The notes beneath the pieces are model-generated. The model ran no database searches, was not told the origin of the DNA, and saw only the letters and a program-made list of their open reading frames with translations. From Sulfitobacter sp. JL08 (GTDB lineage: Bacteria; Pseudomonadota; Alphaproteobacteria; Rhodobacterales; Rhodobacteraceae), in assembly GCF_003352045.1 (NCBI RefSeq), contig NZ_CP025815.1:1302001-1366000 (forward strand): 64,000 bases of DNA, read 5' to 3'. Position numbers and translations under genes: made by a program. Positions 56,622-64,000 of this stretch are shown here, one piece after another (positions within the stretch are counted from its first letter, which is position 1; every line of letters begins with the position of its first letter).

Positions 56622-57872
56622 TCATCCGGCGCTCGCAAATGAATGTCGTTCTGCAGTCGTCATCTCACTTTCGTGCTGCATCCCATGTTCCGAGATATTG
56701 AGTCCGACGATCTCTTCTTCTCTGGTCACCCTAAAGCGGAAGACCGCGTTGCCAGCGGAGAAGACCAGAAAGGCCATACCGAAGGTCCAGATGCCATAGA
56801 CAAGCACGCCCAGACCTTGGGCGCCGATCTGTTCGAGGCGGCTCAGCCCTGTGCCAAGGGTTTCGAGATCACCGTAGAGCCCGGTTGCCAGAGTGCCCCA
56901 TATCCCGGCCCCTAGGTGCACGGGGATTGCGCCGACTGCGTCGTCGATCTTCAGGGTCTCGAGGATCTGGCTGACAAAGACGACGATCATGCCGCCAACC
57001 AGGCCAATCAGGGCAGAGGATCCTGTCGAGACGGCGAAACAATTCGCGGTAACGGCGACTAGCCCACCCAGTGCGCCATTGATGAACTGATCAACGTCGA
57101 GCCGCTGGTTGACCGCATAGCGAAGCCCCCCTGCCGACATAGCGCCGACGCATCCCCCGACAACCGTGTTGATCAGGATCGACGGCACGGTTTCGTCCAG
57201 CACCAATGTGCTTCCACCATTGAAGCCAAGCCAGCCGATGAAAAGCAAAAGAGCGCCAAGTGTGGCGGTGGGCATGTTTGACGGGGTGATGGCCTGGGCG
57301 TCCGAGCCGTCATCAAAGCGCCCCAAGCGCGGGCCGATAATCAAGACAAGCGCGAGCCCAGCCCAGCCGCCAACGCTGTGAACCACCGTCGAACCGGCAA
57401 AATCCACAAACCCCAAATCCGCAAGCCAGCCCGATCCACCAGCGCCGTCAAGGCCAGCCCAACTCCAGTGCCCGGCAATTGGATAGAGAAACCCCGATAC
57501 GATCACCGCGACGAAGAGATAGGCCCCGAACTTCATCCGCTCGGCGACAATCCCAGAGAGGATCGTGACCGCGGCCCCACAAAACATCACTTGGAATAAG
57601 AAGAAGACAGCAAGAGACGGGGACGCCTTTGCAAAGTCGATGGAGAACAGGTCCGATCCGATCCACCCTTGATAACTCAGCCCGAACATAAGACCGAAGC
57701 CGAGAGCCCAGAAGACCAGCGTGGACAGACAAAAATCAGCGAGGTTCTTGATCGCGACGTTGATGCTGTTTTTTGAGCGGGTCATCCCGCTCTCAAGGCA
57801 TAAGAACCCACCCTGCATCAGGAAGACCAGCGCACTGGCAAAGATGACCCAGAGCAGATCAATATTCGACAT
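56622..57872 (-). CDS. amt: Ammonium transporter Amt (upstream tandem copy)
   Basis: A 416-residue Amt protein with the same pore residues as the downstream copy (DFAGSTVVHSVGG, IPVHLGAGIWGT). It differs mainly at the N terminus (SNIDLLWVIFASALVFLMQGG), in the periplasmic loop near residue 130 (HWSWAGLDGAGGSGW) and in the cytoplasmic tail. The tails contrast (EHGMQHESEMTTAERHSFASAG against a shorter ELGIHQESELQASISTP), so the two may contact different partners. It follows the stand-alone receiver gene after 43 bases. Confidence 0.9.
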   Translation of the reverse strand: MSNIDLLWVIFASALVFLMQGGFLCLESGMTRSKNSINVAIKNLADFCLSTLVFWALGFGLMFGLSYQGWIGSDLFSIDFAKASPSLAVFFLFQVMFCGAAVTILSGIVAERMKFGAYLFVAVIVSGFLYPIAGHWSWAGLDGAGGSGWLADLGFVDFAGSTVVHSVGGWAGLALVLIIGPRLGRFDDGSDAQAITPSNMPTATLGALLLFIGWLGFNGGSTLVLDETVPSILINTVVGGCVGAMSAGGLRYAVNQRLDVDQFINGALGGLVAVTANCFAVSTGSSALIGLVGGMIVVFVSQILETLKIDDAVGAIPVHLGAGIWGTLATGLYGDLETLGTGLSRLEQIGAQGLGVLVYGIWTFGMAFLVFSAGNAVFRFRVTREEEIVGLNISEHGMQHESEMTTAERHSFASAG

Positions 57873-57915
57873 CAGACGAACTGCCAGAGGCAGCGAGTAT
57901 TGGTGCCTTGCAGCG

Positions 57916-58281
57916 TCACGCGTTTAGCCATTGTTCAACCTTTTCAAGAAGTCGCTTTATGTCGACCGGCTTGGTATCATAGTCATCGCAACCCGCACCC
58001 AGGGCCTTGTCACGATCACCCGCCATGGCATGTGCTGTCAGCGCGATAATCGGAATGCTCTTTGTTTGGTCACTGGCTTTGAGGTGCCGTGCCGCGTCCC
58101 AGCCATCCATGACCGGAAGGCTCATATCGAGCAGAATTATGTCGGGGCTTTCCTCTGACGCCATCTCGACACCGCGCTGGCCGTCAAACGCCATCACGAC
58201 GTCGTAGCCCTTCTTCTTGAGCCTGCGAGACAGCATGTCTCGGTTCATCTCATTGTCTTCAACCAGAAGAATTTTTGCCAT
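57916..58281 (-). CDS. Stand-alone receiver (REC) domain protein
   Basis: A 121-residue CheY-like protein with the acidic pocket in LLVEDNEMNRD, the phospho-accepting Asp in ILLDMSLPVMDGW, Thr in ALTAHAM and Lys in YDTKPVD. No output domain is present. AGGGAAG lies before ATG 58281. It probably shuttles phosphate between the hybrid kinase and the HisKA/REC/DUF4062 protein encoded just upstream, or acts on a channel by direct binding. Confidence 0.9.
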   Translation of the reverse strand: MAKILLVEDNEMNRDMLSRRLKKKGYDVVMAFDGQRGVEMASEESPDIILLDMSLPVMDGWDAARHLKASDQTKSIPIIALTAHAMAGDRDKALGAGCDDYDTKPVDIKRLLEKVEQWLNA

Positions 58282-58329
58282 CTTGTCTTCCCTTTCTTTT
58301 ATTCCTGACCAGAACATCGGTACGAAACC

Positions 58330-59826
58330 TTAAGCTGCGTCTGTTTCCGTCGATGTATCCGCTGCCAGCCGAGCCTCAACGAGTTTCCGTAGATGCATCT
58401 CGAGCATTGAATCGAGTTGTTCCTCTGTTTCAAACATATGAAAAGCTCCGATATAGGAGCCGTCTTCGCCAATCAGCCAGCGATCGAGATACCGGGTGAG
58501 CTTGTCGATCTGGTCGAGCCTGTCGAGAACAACGTCACGATCCTCGAGCGACAACGTCGGCGCCCCCTGCTTTCTGTAGAGAAGCATCTCCGGAGAGCCT
58601 TGCTGCTTAAAACCGCCTAGTGCGTCCTCGAATTCAAATGCCGTACCAGATTCGTATCGGGTCCCGTCAGGTCTCAGGATCGTATCAGGTAGAGGCGAGC
58701 CGATGCGAGACCAAAGAATACCAACGTAGATTTCCGTCTCATGCGGTGGGTGGATCTGAGCCTGGAAAGTCTCAGAAGCCAGCATGGGCTCCTCTTCCCA
58801 GAGAATTGGGATCAGATAGGCACGCCCAAAGAATTCCTCGTTAAGACGCCCAATCACAGTTTTTGCCACTCGCCGTTCGGGAATGACGTCGCCGGGTGAA
58901 GAAATGAATATTCTGAATTGCTTTGAGATGTTCTGGCGGAGGCGGACCTTTTCAAGACAAGCACTGATCCGCGCTTGAAGCAGGATCGGATTGAACGGCT
59001 TAAATATGTAGTCTTCGGCACCCTGAAGGATACAATCGACCATCATTTCAATATCGTCAGACGCAGACAGCATGATCACCGGGATCGTGCGCAGGCGAGA
59101 AGACGCCTTCATTCGCTGCAGGGTCTCAAGGCCAGTCAGGCCGGGCATCATGTAATCAAGCAGGACAAGGTCAAATCGATCGGTTTCGAGGAGGGCAAGG
59201 GCCTCCTCTCCGCTGGACACCGTCCGCGCCGAGTATCCCATGCGCTTAACACGCCGCCTTAATAGCTCGCGGTTTGACGGATCGTCGTCTACCAGCAAGA
59301 GTTCGCCCCCTTGGCCGATTTGACTGGTAATTATCGACATGTCTTGTTGCGGAGAGAATTTGCCTTTTTTCTTTGGCGCGGTTTTTTTGTTTGCGTTTTT
59401 TTCGAGCAAACGTTGCGGGATGTCATCTACGAGACTTAGCGCTGCTCGCCCCGCGTCGGCGATATTTTCCAGGTCAGATATGAACTCGGCTTCGTCGAGG
59501 TCTGTCGCCTCCTCGAAGATCATTTCCGAATAACCGTTTATGTGGTTGAGTTGCATTCGAAACTGAAACTGAGCGTCACCTACATTGACCTCCTCGGGCG
59601 AGTCCGTCGAAGCGCCCAAGAAATCTTCTATAAGGGCAAGCATTTTGTGACCTGCATTCTGGATTGCTTGAAGGTCTCCCGAAAATGTCTTCAGGAGATC
59701 AGGTGGCAGATCCTCCTCAATCATCTCGGCGTAGCCGATGATATGGCCTACCGGTGTGCGAATGTCGTGGCGCAACTTTGAAAGTTGCGCCTTGAAATCG
59801 CTGCTATCTTCCACCTCCTTGTTCAT
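58330..59826 (-). CDS. HisKA-REC-DUF4062-like fusion protein
   Basis: A 498-residue cytoplasmic protein. Residues 10-140 hold two HisKA-like helical hairpins: the first has a phospho-accepting His at 20 (LSKLRHDIRTPVGHIIGY), the second is degenerate (RMQLNHINGYSEMI). No HATPase follows. Residues about 172-290 are a receiver with Asp 224 (LVLLDYMMPGLTGLE). Residues about 300-480 match the DUF4062 pattern (FRIFISSPGDVIPERRVA, HETEIYVGILWSRIGSPLP), a TIR-like Rossmann domain seen in conflict and signalling proteins. Its start overlaps the SLOG gene stop (ATGA). I infer that it is a phosphorelay-controlled effector. Confidence 0.82.
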   Translation of the reverse strand: MNKEVEDSSDFKAQLSKLRHDIRTPVGHIIGYAEMIEEDLPPDLLKTFSGDLQAIQNAGHKMLALIEDFLGASTDSPEEVNVGDAQFQFRMQLNHINGYSEMIFEEATDLDEAEFISDLENIADAGRAALSLVDDIPQRLLEKNANKKTAPKKKGKFSPQQDMSIITSQIGQGGELLLVDDDPSNRELLRRRVKRMGYSARTVSSGEEALALLETDRFDLVLLDYMMPGLTGLETLQRMKASSRLRTIPVIMLSASDDIEMMVDCILQGAEDYIFKPFNPILLQARISACLEKVRLRQNISKQFRIFISSPGDVIPERRVAKTVIGRLNEEFFGRAYLIPILWEEEPMLASETFQAQIHPPHETEIYVGILWSRIGSPLPDTILRPDGTRYESGTAFEFEDALGGFKQQGSPEMLLYRKQGAPTLSLEDRDVVLDRLDQIDKLTRYLDRWLIGEDGSYIGAFHMFETEEQLDSMLEMHLRKLVEARLAADTSTETDAA

Positions 59827-61559
59827 CCTGCAGATGGCGGTTCGTGTTCGCGGTGGTAGCGGTGTGTGCTCCACTGGACCACGTCCATGAGCGAGCGTTC
59901 CGCCAAATCCGAAATCACATCCTGTGCGTGGATAGGGTCGGAGATTGCCTCGAGACGCCGCTCAGCGAGTTCAAAAAGCTCTCCCTGATTTGCGTACTGC
60001 CAGAGCAGCTCACGCGTCGCCATTTTCGTTTGGTAGATCTCCCATATTGCAAGCCAAAGCGGCAAAAGCCCCATGAGGAAGACGACAATGGTCTTCCCAT
60101 CAAGATCGCCGATATGAAAACCGTAGAGAGACTTCTTGAAAAAAAGCAGCGACACTGCACCGAGAAACGCAGCAAGAAACAGGAACTTCTTTACTGTTTC
60201 CAGACGTTCATGCTCACCGTGTAACTGGTGATGCTTTCGTGAAAAATATGCCGCTTGATCCTTGACCCATCTTTCTGATGCCGTCGCAACCCTATCTTTG
60301 GCAGGCACAGTGCTTTCGTAGGTCAAGGGTTCTGTGCATCGGATTGCATCGCCAATCCATCCGAAGCCTTTGAAACGCTCAATGCTGGTTAGTCGGAAAA
60401 GGCGCCTTGTCTGGCCTGTTGCACCACCTCCGGACAAGACGAGGAAAAATCGGATTCGGAGTGCCTCGGCCAGCGCGCGGAAGGCGAGGTGACGTCCAAA
60501 CCAGCCGCGCCTTGAGCCAATGGCGAAAAGTATGAAACCTCCCGCAAACAGAGCCACATAAGCGATGAGAAACAGTTTCAGTGCGGCAATCTTAGCATAG
60601 AGCAGAAATGTCAGCCCCATCAGGGCGGCCATGAGGCCGAAAAGCTTAAAGAGACGATCCGATTGACGCTGATTTGCGAGAGCAAGTTGATCCGCACGCA
60701 GGAAATCCACGTCGATCGAGGAAGCGACTTCTGATATCTTGATATCATCCGGGGTAGAGATCGGATAGGCGGTCAGATCGGTGCCTGTTTCTGTGTCCCG
60801 TTCGATGGCATACTGGTCAAACTCGCTCCAGCGCTCCAGTACGAAATCAGGGATTTGCGGCAGGCGACAGATAAGGCCGGTAGCACCCGCCTGTACCAGA
60901 TAGCTTGTCTGCACGTCGGCCTGCTCAACTTCGCCCGCCTGCCTAGGTGCTTTGATCCAAATCGCGAGGTCGGATCGATCATCGGCCAACTCGGCGTCAC
61001 CGACCGCTTCGAGTTTGCGAGCCTGCCGCGTTTGTGGCTCTAAACCGGAGAGGTAGCGAACGACCACGTCGGATGATCCACCAGTAAGCCCCGTCACCTC
61101 TCCATCCCAAAGCGCGATAAGGACATTTGAACGTCTAACAAGGTAATCCATGAGCCGCGCATAAAGGGCATCACGAGACGCGTCACCTTCGTAATTGTCC
61201 TCCACAGTGCCAAAGGGAAGAGGCAACTCCTGCACTTTGACGCGCGCGTCATTTAAAAGTCGAATAAAGTCCGAGTGCGCTTCGCCCTCAAAGTCTGCCT
61301 CGTAGAGAGCACGGGGCATTGGCAGAACCGCGCGCACGGGCAATCCTATCTCAATTGCAACCTCGGTCGCGAGTGTATCGGCGCCCTGAGCCAGTCCGGT
61401 CACAAGCTCGACCGGAAGGGCAGCAAACCGTTCTCTGAGAGCCTCAAGTTCATTTCGTAGTGCCGCACGTATGTGGGCGACAGCTTCAGGATGAATGTCA
61501 CGGTGCCCTGTAAGGCCAATGGTGAACACAAACCCTGATTTTGCCACTTCGTCACTCAT
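59823..61559 (-). CDS. SLOG-domain protein with two 2TM modules (SLATT-like)
   Basis: A 578-residue membrane protein. Residues about 8-210 are a SLOG Rossmann domain (FTIGLTGHRDI, VTGLAQGADTLATEVA, SNVLIALWDGEVTGLTGGS), a fold that binds or processes nucleotide-derived ligands. Hydrophobic pairs lie near residues 325-375 and 465-520. The second pair, preceded by AYFSRKHHQLHGEHERLE and followed by a long helix (RELLWQYANQGELFELAERR), resembles the SLOG-associated SLATT 2TM effector, which is thought to form pores. Start 61559 lies 4 bases after the MscS-like stop. It is the strongest link of this operon to conflict-type systems. Confidence 0.8.
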   Translation of the reverse strand: MSDEVAKSGFVFTIGLTGHRDIHPEAVAHIRAALRNELEALRERFAALPVELVTGLAQGADTLATEVAIEIGLPVRAVLPMPRALYEADFEGEAHSDFIRLLNDARVKVQELPLPFGTVEDNYEGDASRDALYARLMDYLVRRSNVLIALWDGEVTGLTGGSSDVVVRYLSGLEPQTRQARKLEAVGDAELADDRSDLAIWIKAPRQAGEVEQADVQTSYLVQAGATGLICRLPQIPDFVLERWSEFDQYAIERDTETGTDLTAYPISTPDDIKISEVASSIDVDFLRADQLALANQRQSDRLFKLFGLMAALMGLTFLLYAKIAALKLFLIAYVALFAGGFILFAIGSRRGWFGRHLAFRALAEALRIRFFLVLSGGGATGQTRRLFRLTSIERFKGFGWIGDAIRCTEPLTYESTVPAKDRVATASERWVKDQAAYFSRKHHQLHGEHERLETVKKFLFLAAFLGAVSLLFFKKSLYGFHIGDLDGKTIVVFLMGLLPLWLAIWEIYQTKMATRELLWQYANQGELFELAERRLEAISDPIHAQDVISDLAERSLMDVVQWSTHRYHREHEPPSAG

Positions 61560-61563
61560 TCTG

Positions 61564-63543
61564 CTATCCCTCGACTCCCAGTGCCCATTTCGGCGCTTCC
61601 AGGTCGAGTCGTTTCGAGATGTCCACAAGCGCCTCGCATTCCTTCTGGGTCGGCGTTCCGTGGACGCCTGTCATCCCGACGGCAATCGCGTGGGCGATCT
61701 GCGGTGCGCCCTTCATCTCGCTTGCCCGGTCGAGCATAGCGAAAACCTGACCGTTCCGCGCCATAACATCGTCTGAGGCCGCAAACTCGCGAAACAATTC
61801 CAACCCGTGATCAATATCCATGTGTCTGAGCAAGTCAGCCTCCGCCATAGTGCGTCGGAGAAACAGTTCTTCCTCCTCATCTACATCACCCCGGCAGGCT
61901 GCGATGATTGCAGCGCCTGCCATTGTTGCCTTGATAATATCTTCATGGCGCACCTTGGATGACAGAAGGCTCATGAAATGGTGCAAGGCCGGACGTTCCA
62001 GTAATTCTCCCACGTTCTGTCGTAGCTCTTCGGAAAGCTTTCGACGCTCTTCAGCATGCATAGCCGCCAGAAGTTCTTTGTGAGCAACCTTGGCATCCTT
62101 TTCGCGTTGCGGAGCACGCTGCGCGAGCGCGTCTTGTAGTTTGAGTTGGATTTCAGGGCTATCGGACATCAAGCTTCGGAGTGCGTCCTCGGGAAGATGT
62201 GCGACCACTGAATATTGTTCCGCCTGTGCTAGGTAATTTCGAGGTGTGCCATTCAGGAAGCTTTGCAGGCCAAATATCTCTCCACTCGGGCAATTCTCCA
62301 CTTTGACTTCGTTCACTCTGTCATCTTCTATGCGCTGATGAAGCGCGACATTTCCGCTAAGGACGAAATAGAGCCCATCTGACGGCTCGCCCGGCTCATA
62401 ATAGCAAGCCGGTGGATTGAGCGTTATAATTCTAGCGGCTTCGGCCAGCTGAACCAGATTTTCCTCAGTGCATTCCGAGAATATTTCTGATTTTCCGAGC
62501 TGGTCGGCGACCTTGTCTTTCCCGAAATCAGCGGCGCCTTCCCGGTCGAGTTTCTCCCACTCGTCGCCGGTACCCAGCCAATGTCGGTTGATCGCGATGC
62601 GCAGCCGATGCTTTCTCATCGCACTCCAGATAGCCATAACCATCTCATTCTGTGCATCCCACCAATGATCGTCATCATCGAAATGCCAACGAACCCTCAC
62701 TTCAATGCCCTCACTGGTATATCCAAGCATATTGAAGTCAGGTTTCGGGTCACGGCGAACGAACCTCGAGTTCTCAAGCTCTTTTGCGATCGCACGAATG
62801 GCGAGTTCCGGAGGACAGGACAGTTCCAAAGTAAAAGTGAGGTAATAGCGAAACCGACTAGTGGGTTCGCTGAAGTTCAGGATGGTTCGATCAGCGACAC
62901 CACTGTTGGGAAAGATATAAAGCGAGTTGGTATGGGGGTTTTTGACCGAGATCGAGCGCCAGTTGATCTCATGGACTTGACCATAAACTCCATCGATCTC
63001 GACATAGTCGCCGATACGCAAGGCCTGAGTGGCATTGAGAGCAACGCCGGAGAAGACCTCCTTGAGTGTTGATTGCGCCGCGAAGCCGAGCACCAGCGCC
63101 GCCACGCCCGATGTGGCCAGCAGACCTCCAACCGGCTCATCGTAGACGAAGTGCATAACCAGCAAGATTGCTGCAAGATAGAACGCAACCCCGACGCTTC
63201 CCGTAACAATGACTGGGACCTTCCTCTCGCCATGATCCGAGAGCAGTCCATCCCAAAGGACAACCCGAATCACACTATTTAACAGAAAGGCAAAACCGAT
63301 GGCTGTCGCAGCAATAACAGCTCTCTCTACAGGTGCGACAAGCGAATCTGCACCTAAAAAACGAAGCCCGGGGCCGATTGTGAAATCGAGCAACACCAGC
63401 AAGCCAATGAGTTCCGCGGATGCTCGGATGCGGTGAACGCGCCCGGACACATACACGGTCGCAATGCGCACCAATAAAAGGGTGGCGCAGGCCAGAAGCC
63501 CAAAAAGACCCAAGGCAGGTATCACCTGTTGTATGGCATCCAT
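61564..63543 (-). CDS. MscS-type channel with cyclic-nucleotide-binding and TerB-like domains
   Basis: A 659-residue membrane protein. Residues 1-170 have five hydrophobic segments. Residues about 150-260 are the MscS pore and beta domain (VLGFAAQSTLKEVFSGVALN, GDYVEIDGVYGQVHEINWRS, YIFPNSGVADRTILNFS). Residues about 350-470 are a cNMP-binding barrel (FSECTEENLVQLAEAARI, GEIFGLQSFLNGTPRNYLA). Residues about 515-650 resemble TerB (IIAACRGDVDEEEELFLRRT). MscS with a cNMP domain is known; adding TerB and the SLOG neighbour is unusual. It is the first gene of the operon, behind promoter 63587-63616. Confidence 0.85.
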   Translation of the reverse strand: MDAIQQVIPALGLFGLLACATLLLVRIATVYVSGRVHRIRASAELIGLLVLLDFTIGPGLRFLGADSLVAPVERAVIAATAIGFAFLLNSVIRVVLWDGLLSDHGERKVPVIVTGSVGVAFYLAAILLVMHFVYDEPVGGLLATSGVAALVLGFAAQSTLKEVFSGVALNATQALRIGDYVEIDGVYGQVHEINWRSISVKNPHTNSLYIFPNSGVADRTILNFSEPTSRFRYYLTFTLELSCPPELAIRAIAKELENSRFVRRDPKPDFNMLGYTSEGIEVRVRWHFDDDDHWWDAQNEMVMAIWSAMRKHRLRIAINRHWLGTGDEWEKLDREGAADFGKDKVADQLGKSEIFSECTEENLVQLAEAARIITLNPPACYYEPGEPSDGLYFVLSGNVALHQRIEDDRVNEVKVENCPSGEIFGLQSFLNGTPRNYLAQAEQYSVVAHLPEDALRSLMSDSPEIQLKLQDALAQRAPQREKDAKVAHKELLAAMHAEERRKLSEELRQNVGELLERPALHHFMSLLSSKVRHEDIIKATMAGAAIIAACRGDVDEEEELFLRRTMAEADLLRHMDIDHGLELFREFAASDDVMARNGQVFAMLDRASEMKGAPQIAHAIAVGMTGVHGTPTQKECEALVDISKRLDLEAPKWALGVEG

Positions 63544-63555
63544 TTTTCGCCGATT

Positions 63556-63563
63556 CCCCCCCC
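63556..63563 (-). repeat. Homopolymer of eight G (mRNA sense) in the operon leader
   Basis: Eight C on the plus strand, so GGGGGGGG in the mRNA, 13-20 bases before the MscS-like ATG. It doubles as the only purine-rich ribosome-binding candidate. A tract this long can change length by slippage and so alter translation. Confidence 0.55.
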
Positions 63564-63586
63564 AAATATATTGATTATTGAATGCT

Positions 63587-63616
63587 AGTATGTAACGTGT
63601 TGGTGAACGGTGTCAA
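63587..63616 (-). promoter_or_regulatory. Sigma70-type promoter of the ten-gene operon
   Basis: On the minus strand, a perfect -35 TTGACA (63611-63616) is followed after 18 bases by CATACT (63587-63592). It lies about 45 bases upstream of the first gene, and no comparable promoter was noticed within the operon. Confidence 0.6.
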
Positions 63617-64000
63617 TTTGCCGAGGGCTTTCGTAGGGAGCGGGCAGGTCGACGGAAGGCAACATAAAAAGGGAGAGGGATTTCGAGTTCAACTGGGATG
63701 ACGAAGCCGAAACCAAGGCGGGATACACCGCCGCTATTGAGGCTGTGCTTGGCTTGGCCGCACAAAAGATGCCAGTCACAGAGAAGGCCGTCGCTGAGCG
63801 GCATTGACGGACATAAGCACATCCGTAGTCATGCCATGGCGTACGCTATGCGGATGATCCGTGCGCCGATGCATCCGCCAAATTGAACTTGTATTTCGCA
63901 CGATCATTATTCTTTTTTTCTTTCAACTATTGGCCGCATAGACTGCAGGACATCAGGAGCCGCTACCGTCTACTTGATAAATCAGAGCATGTCGTTAGTT
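63617..64000. other. Window end without a confident gene
   Basis: A plus-strand frame open from 63637 to a TGA at 63805-63807 reads ERDFEFNWDDEAETKAGYTA and LGLAAQKMPVTEKAVAE but has no ATG, GTG or TTG in a plausible place. It may be a gene fragment. The last 190 bases are AT-rich with no visible feature. Confidence 0.4.

Noticed and set aside
48063-63616. Calling the ten-gene operon an established anti-phage system
   Set aside because: Only SLOG/SLATT-like and DUF4062-like domains hint at conflict. No nuclease, CD-NTase or known defence core is present, and nitrogen sensing explains as many parts.
1-64000. tRNA, rRNA or CRISPR loci
   Set aside because: No cloverleaf-like segment, rRNA-like stretch or direct-repeat/spacer pattern was noticed when reading the window.

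Overview
The window is from an alphaproteobacterium, most likely a marine Rhodobacterales (Roseobacter-group) organism. This rests on the GC-rich codon use of the core genes and on the mix of hut, tup, phn, methylated-amine and polyamine-type ABC transport genes, plus a DMGDH/GcvT oxidoreductase and a glnT/gmaS-mgsABC set. The species cannot be named from sequence alone. No rRNA, tRNA or CRISPR array was seen.

Layout. 1-110: tail of a class III nucleotide cyclase. 297-3535: tungstate uptake tupBCA plus a HTH/periplasmic-binding-like regulator. 3566-7039 (minus): phosphonate ABC transporter phnDCEE, followed by a frameshifted gph. 7994-13198: histidine utilisation hutIHGU, then a broken Rieske oxygenase gene. 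13985-21560: an insertion-sequence-rich, AT-richer island. It carries a four-gene surface-polysaccharide operon (acetyltransferase, FkbM-like methyltransferase, aminotransferase, GT4 glycosyltransferase). An IS5-type element with a TTAA duplication splits the aminotransferase gene at codon 21. IS481, IS5, IS200 and IS481 remnants flank the operon. 21840-26927 (minus): gmaS/glnT-like synthetase, mgsCBA-like glutamate-synthase subunits and a XRE-cupin regulator. 27181-31149: multicopper oxidase and cytochrome c, then an aminotransferase and a threonine-dehydratase-like enzyme. 31287-46041: an amine-catabolism region with DMGDH-like and TMADH-like dehydrogenases, an amine oxidase, a cupin, a PotDBCA-type transporter and a TetR regulator. 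Two near-identical TGAATG-N2-CATTCA operators lie in it. Several genes here are broken by frameshifts or by TAA codons.

46840-63616 is the most unusual part. A truncated cyclase gene and an IS6-type remnant mark an apparent island edge. Beyond it, ten genes run on the minus strand from one good sigma70-like promoter (63587-63616), many with overlapping stops and starts. In order they encode: MscS channel + cyclic-nucleotide domain + TerB; SLOG + 2TM (SLATT-like) membrane protein; HisKA + REC + DUF4062-like; stand-alone REC; two tandem Amt ammonium transporters; a periplasmic double PilJ-type protein; a 1305-residue Cache/HAMP/PAS/PAS hybrid kinase with two REC domains; a pentapeptide-repeat K+ channel; and an orphan UrtA-like urea-binding protein. 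The set combines nitrogen-ligand sensors, a phosphorelay, three channel-type proteins and conflict-associated nucleotide-sensing domains. I know of no described system with this composition. I infer a nitrogen- or nucleotide-gated membrane response, but its function is unproven.

Many genes outside that operon carry single-base frameshifts or in-frame TAA codons. Real gene decay and residual sequencing error both fit, and this should be kept in mind for every pseudogene call.
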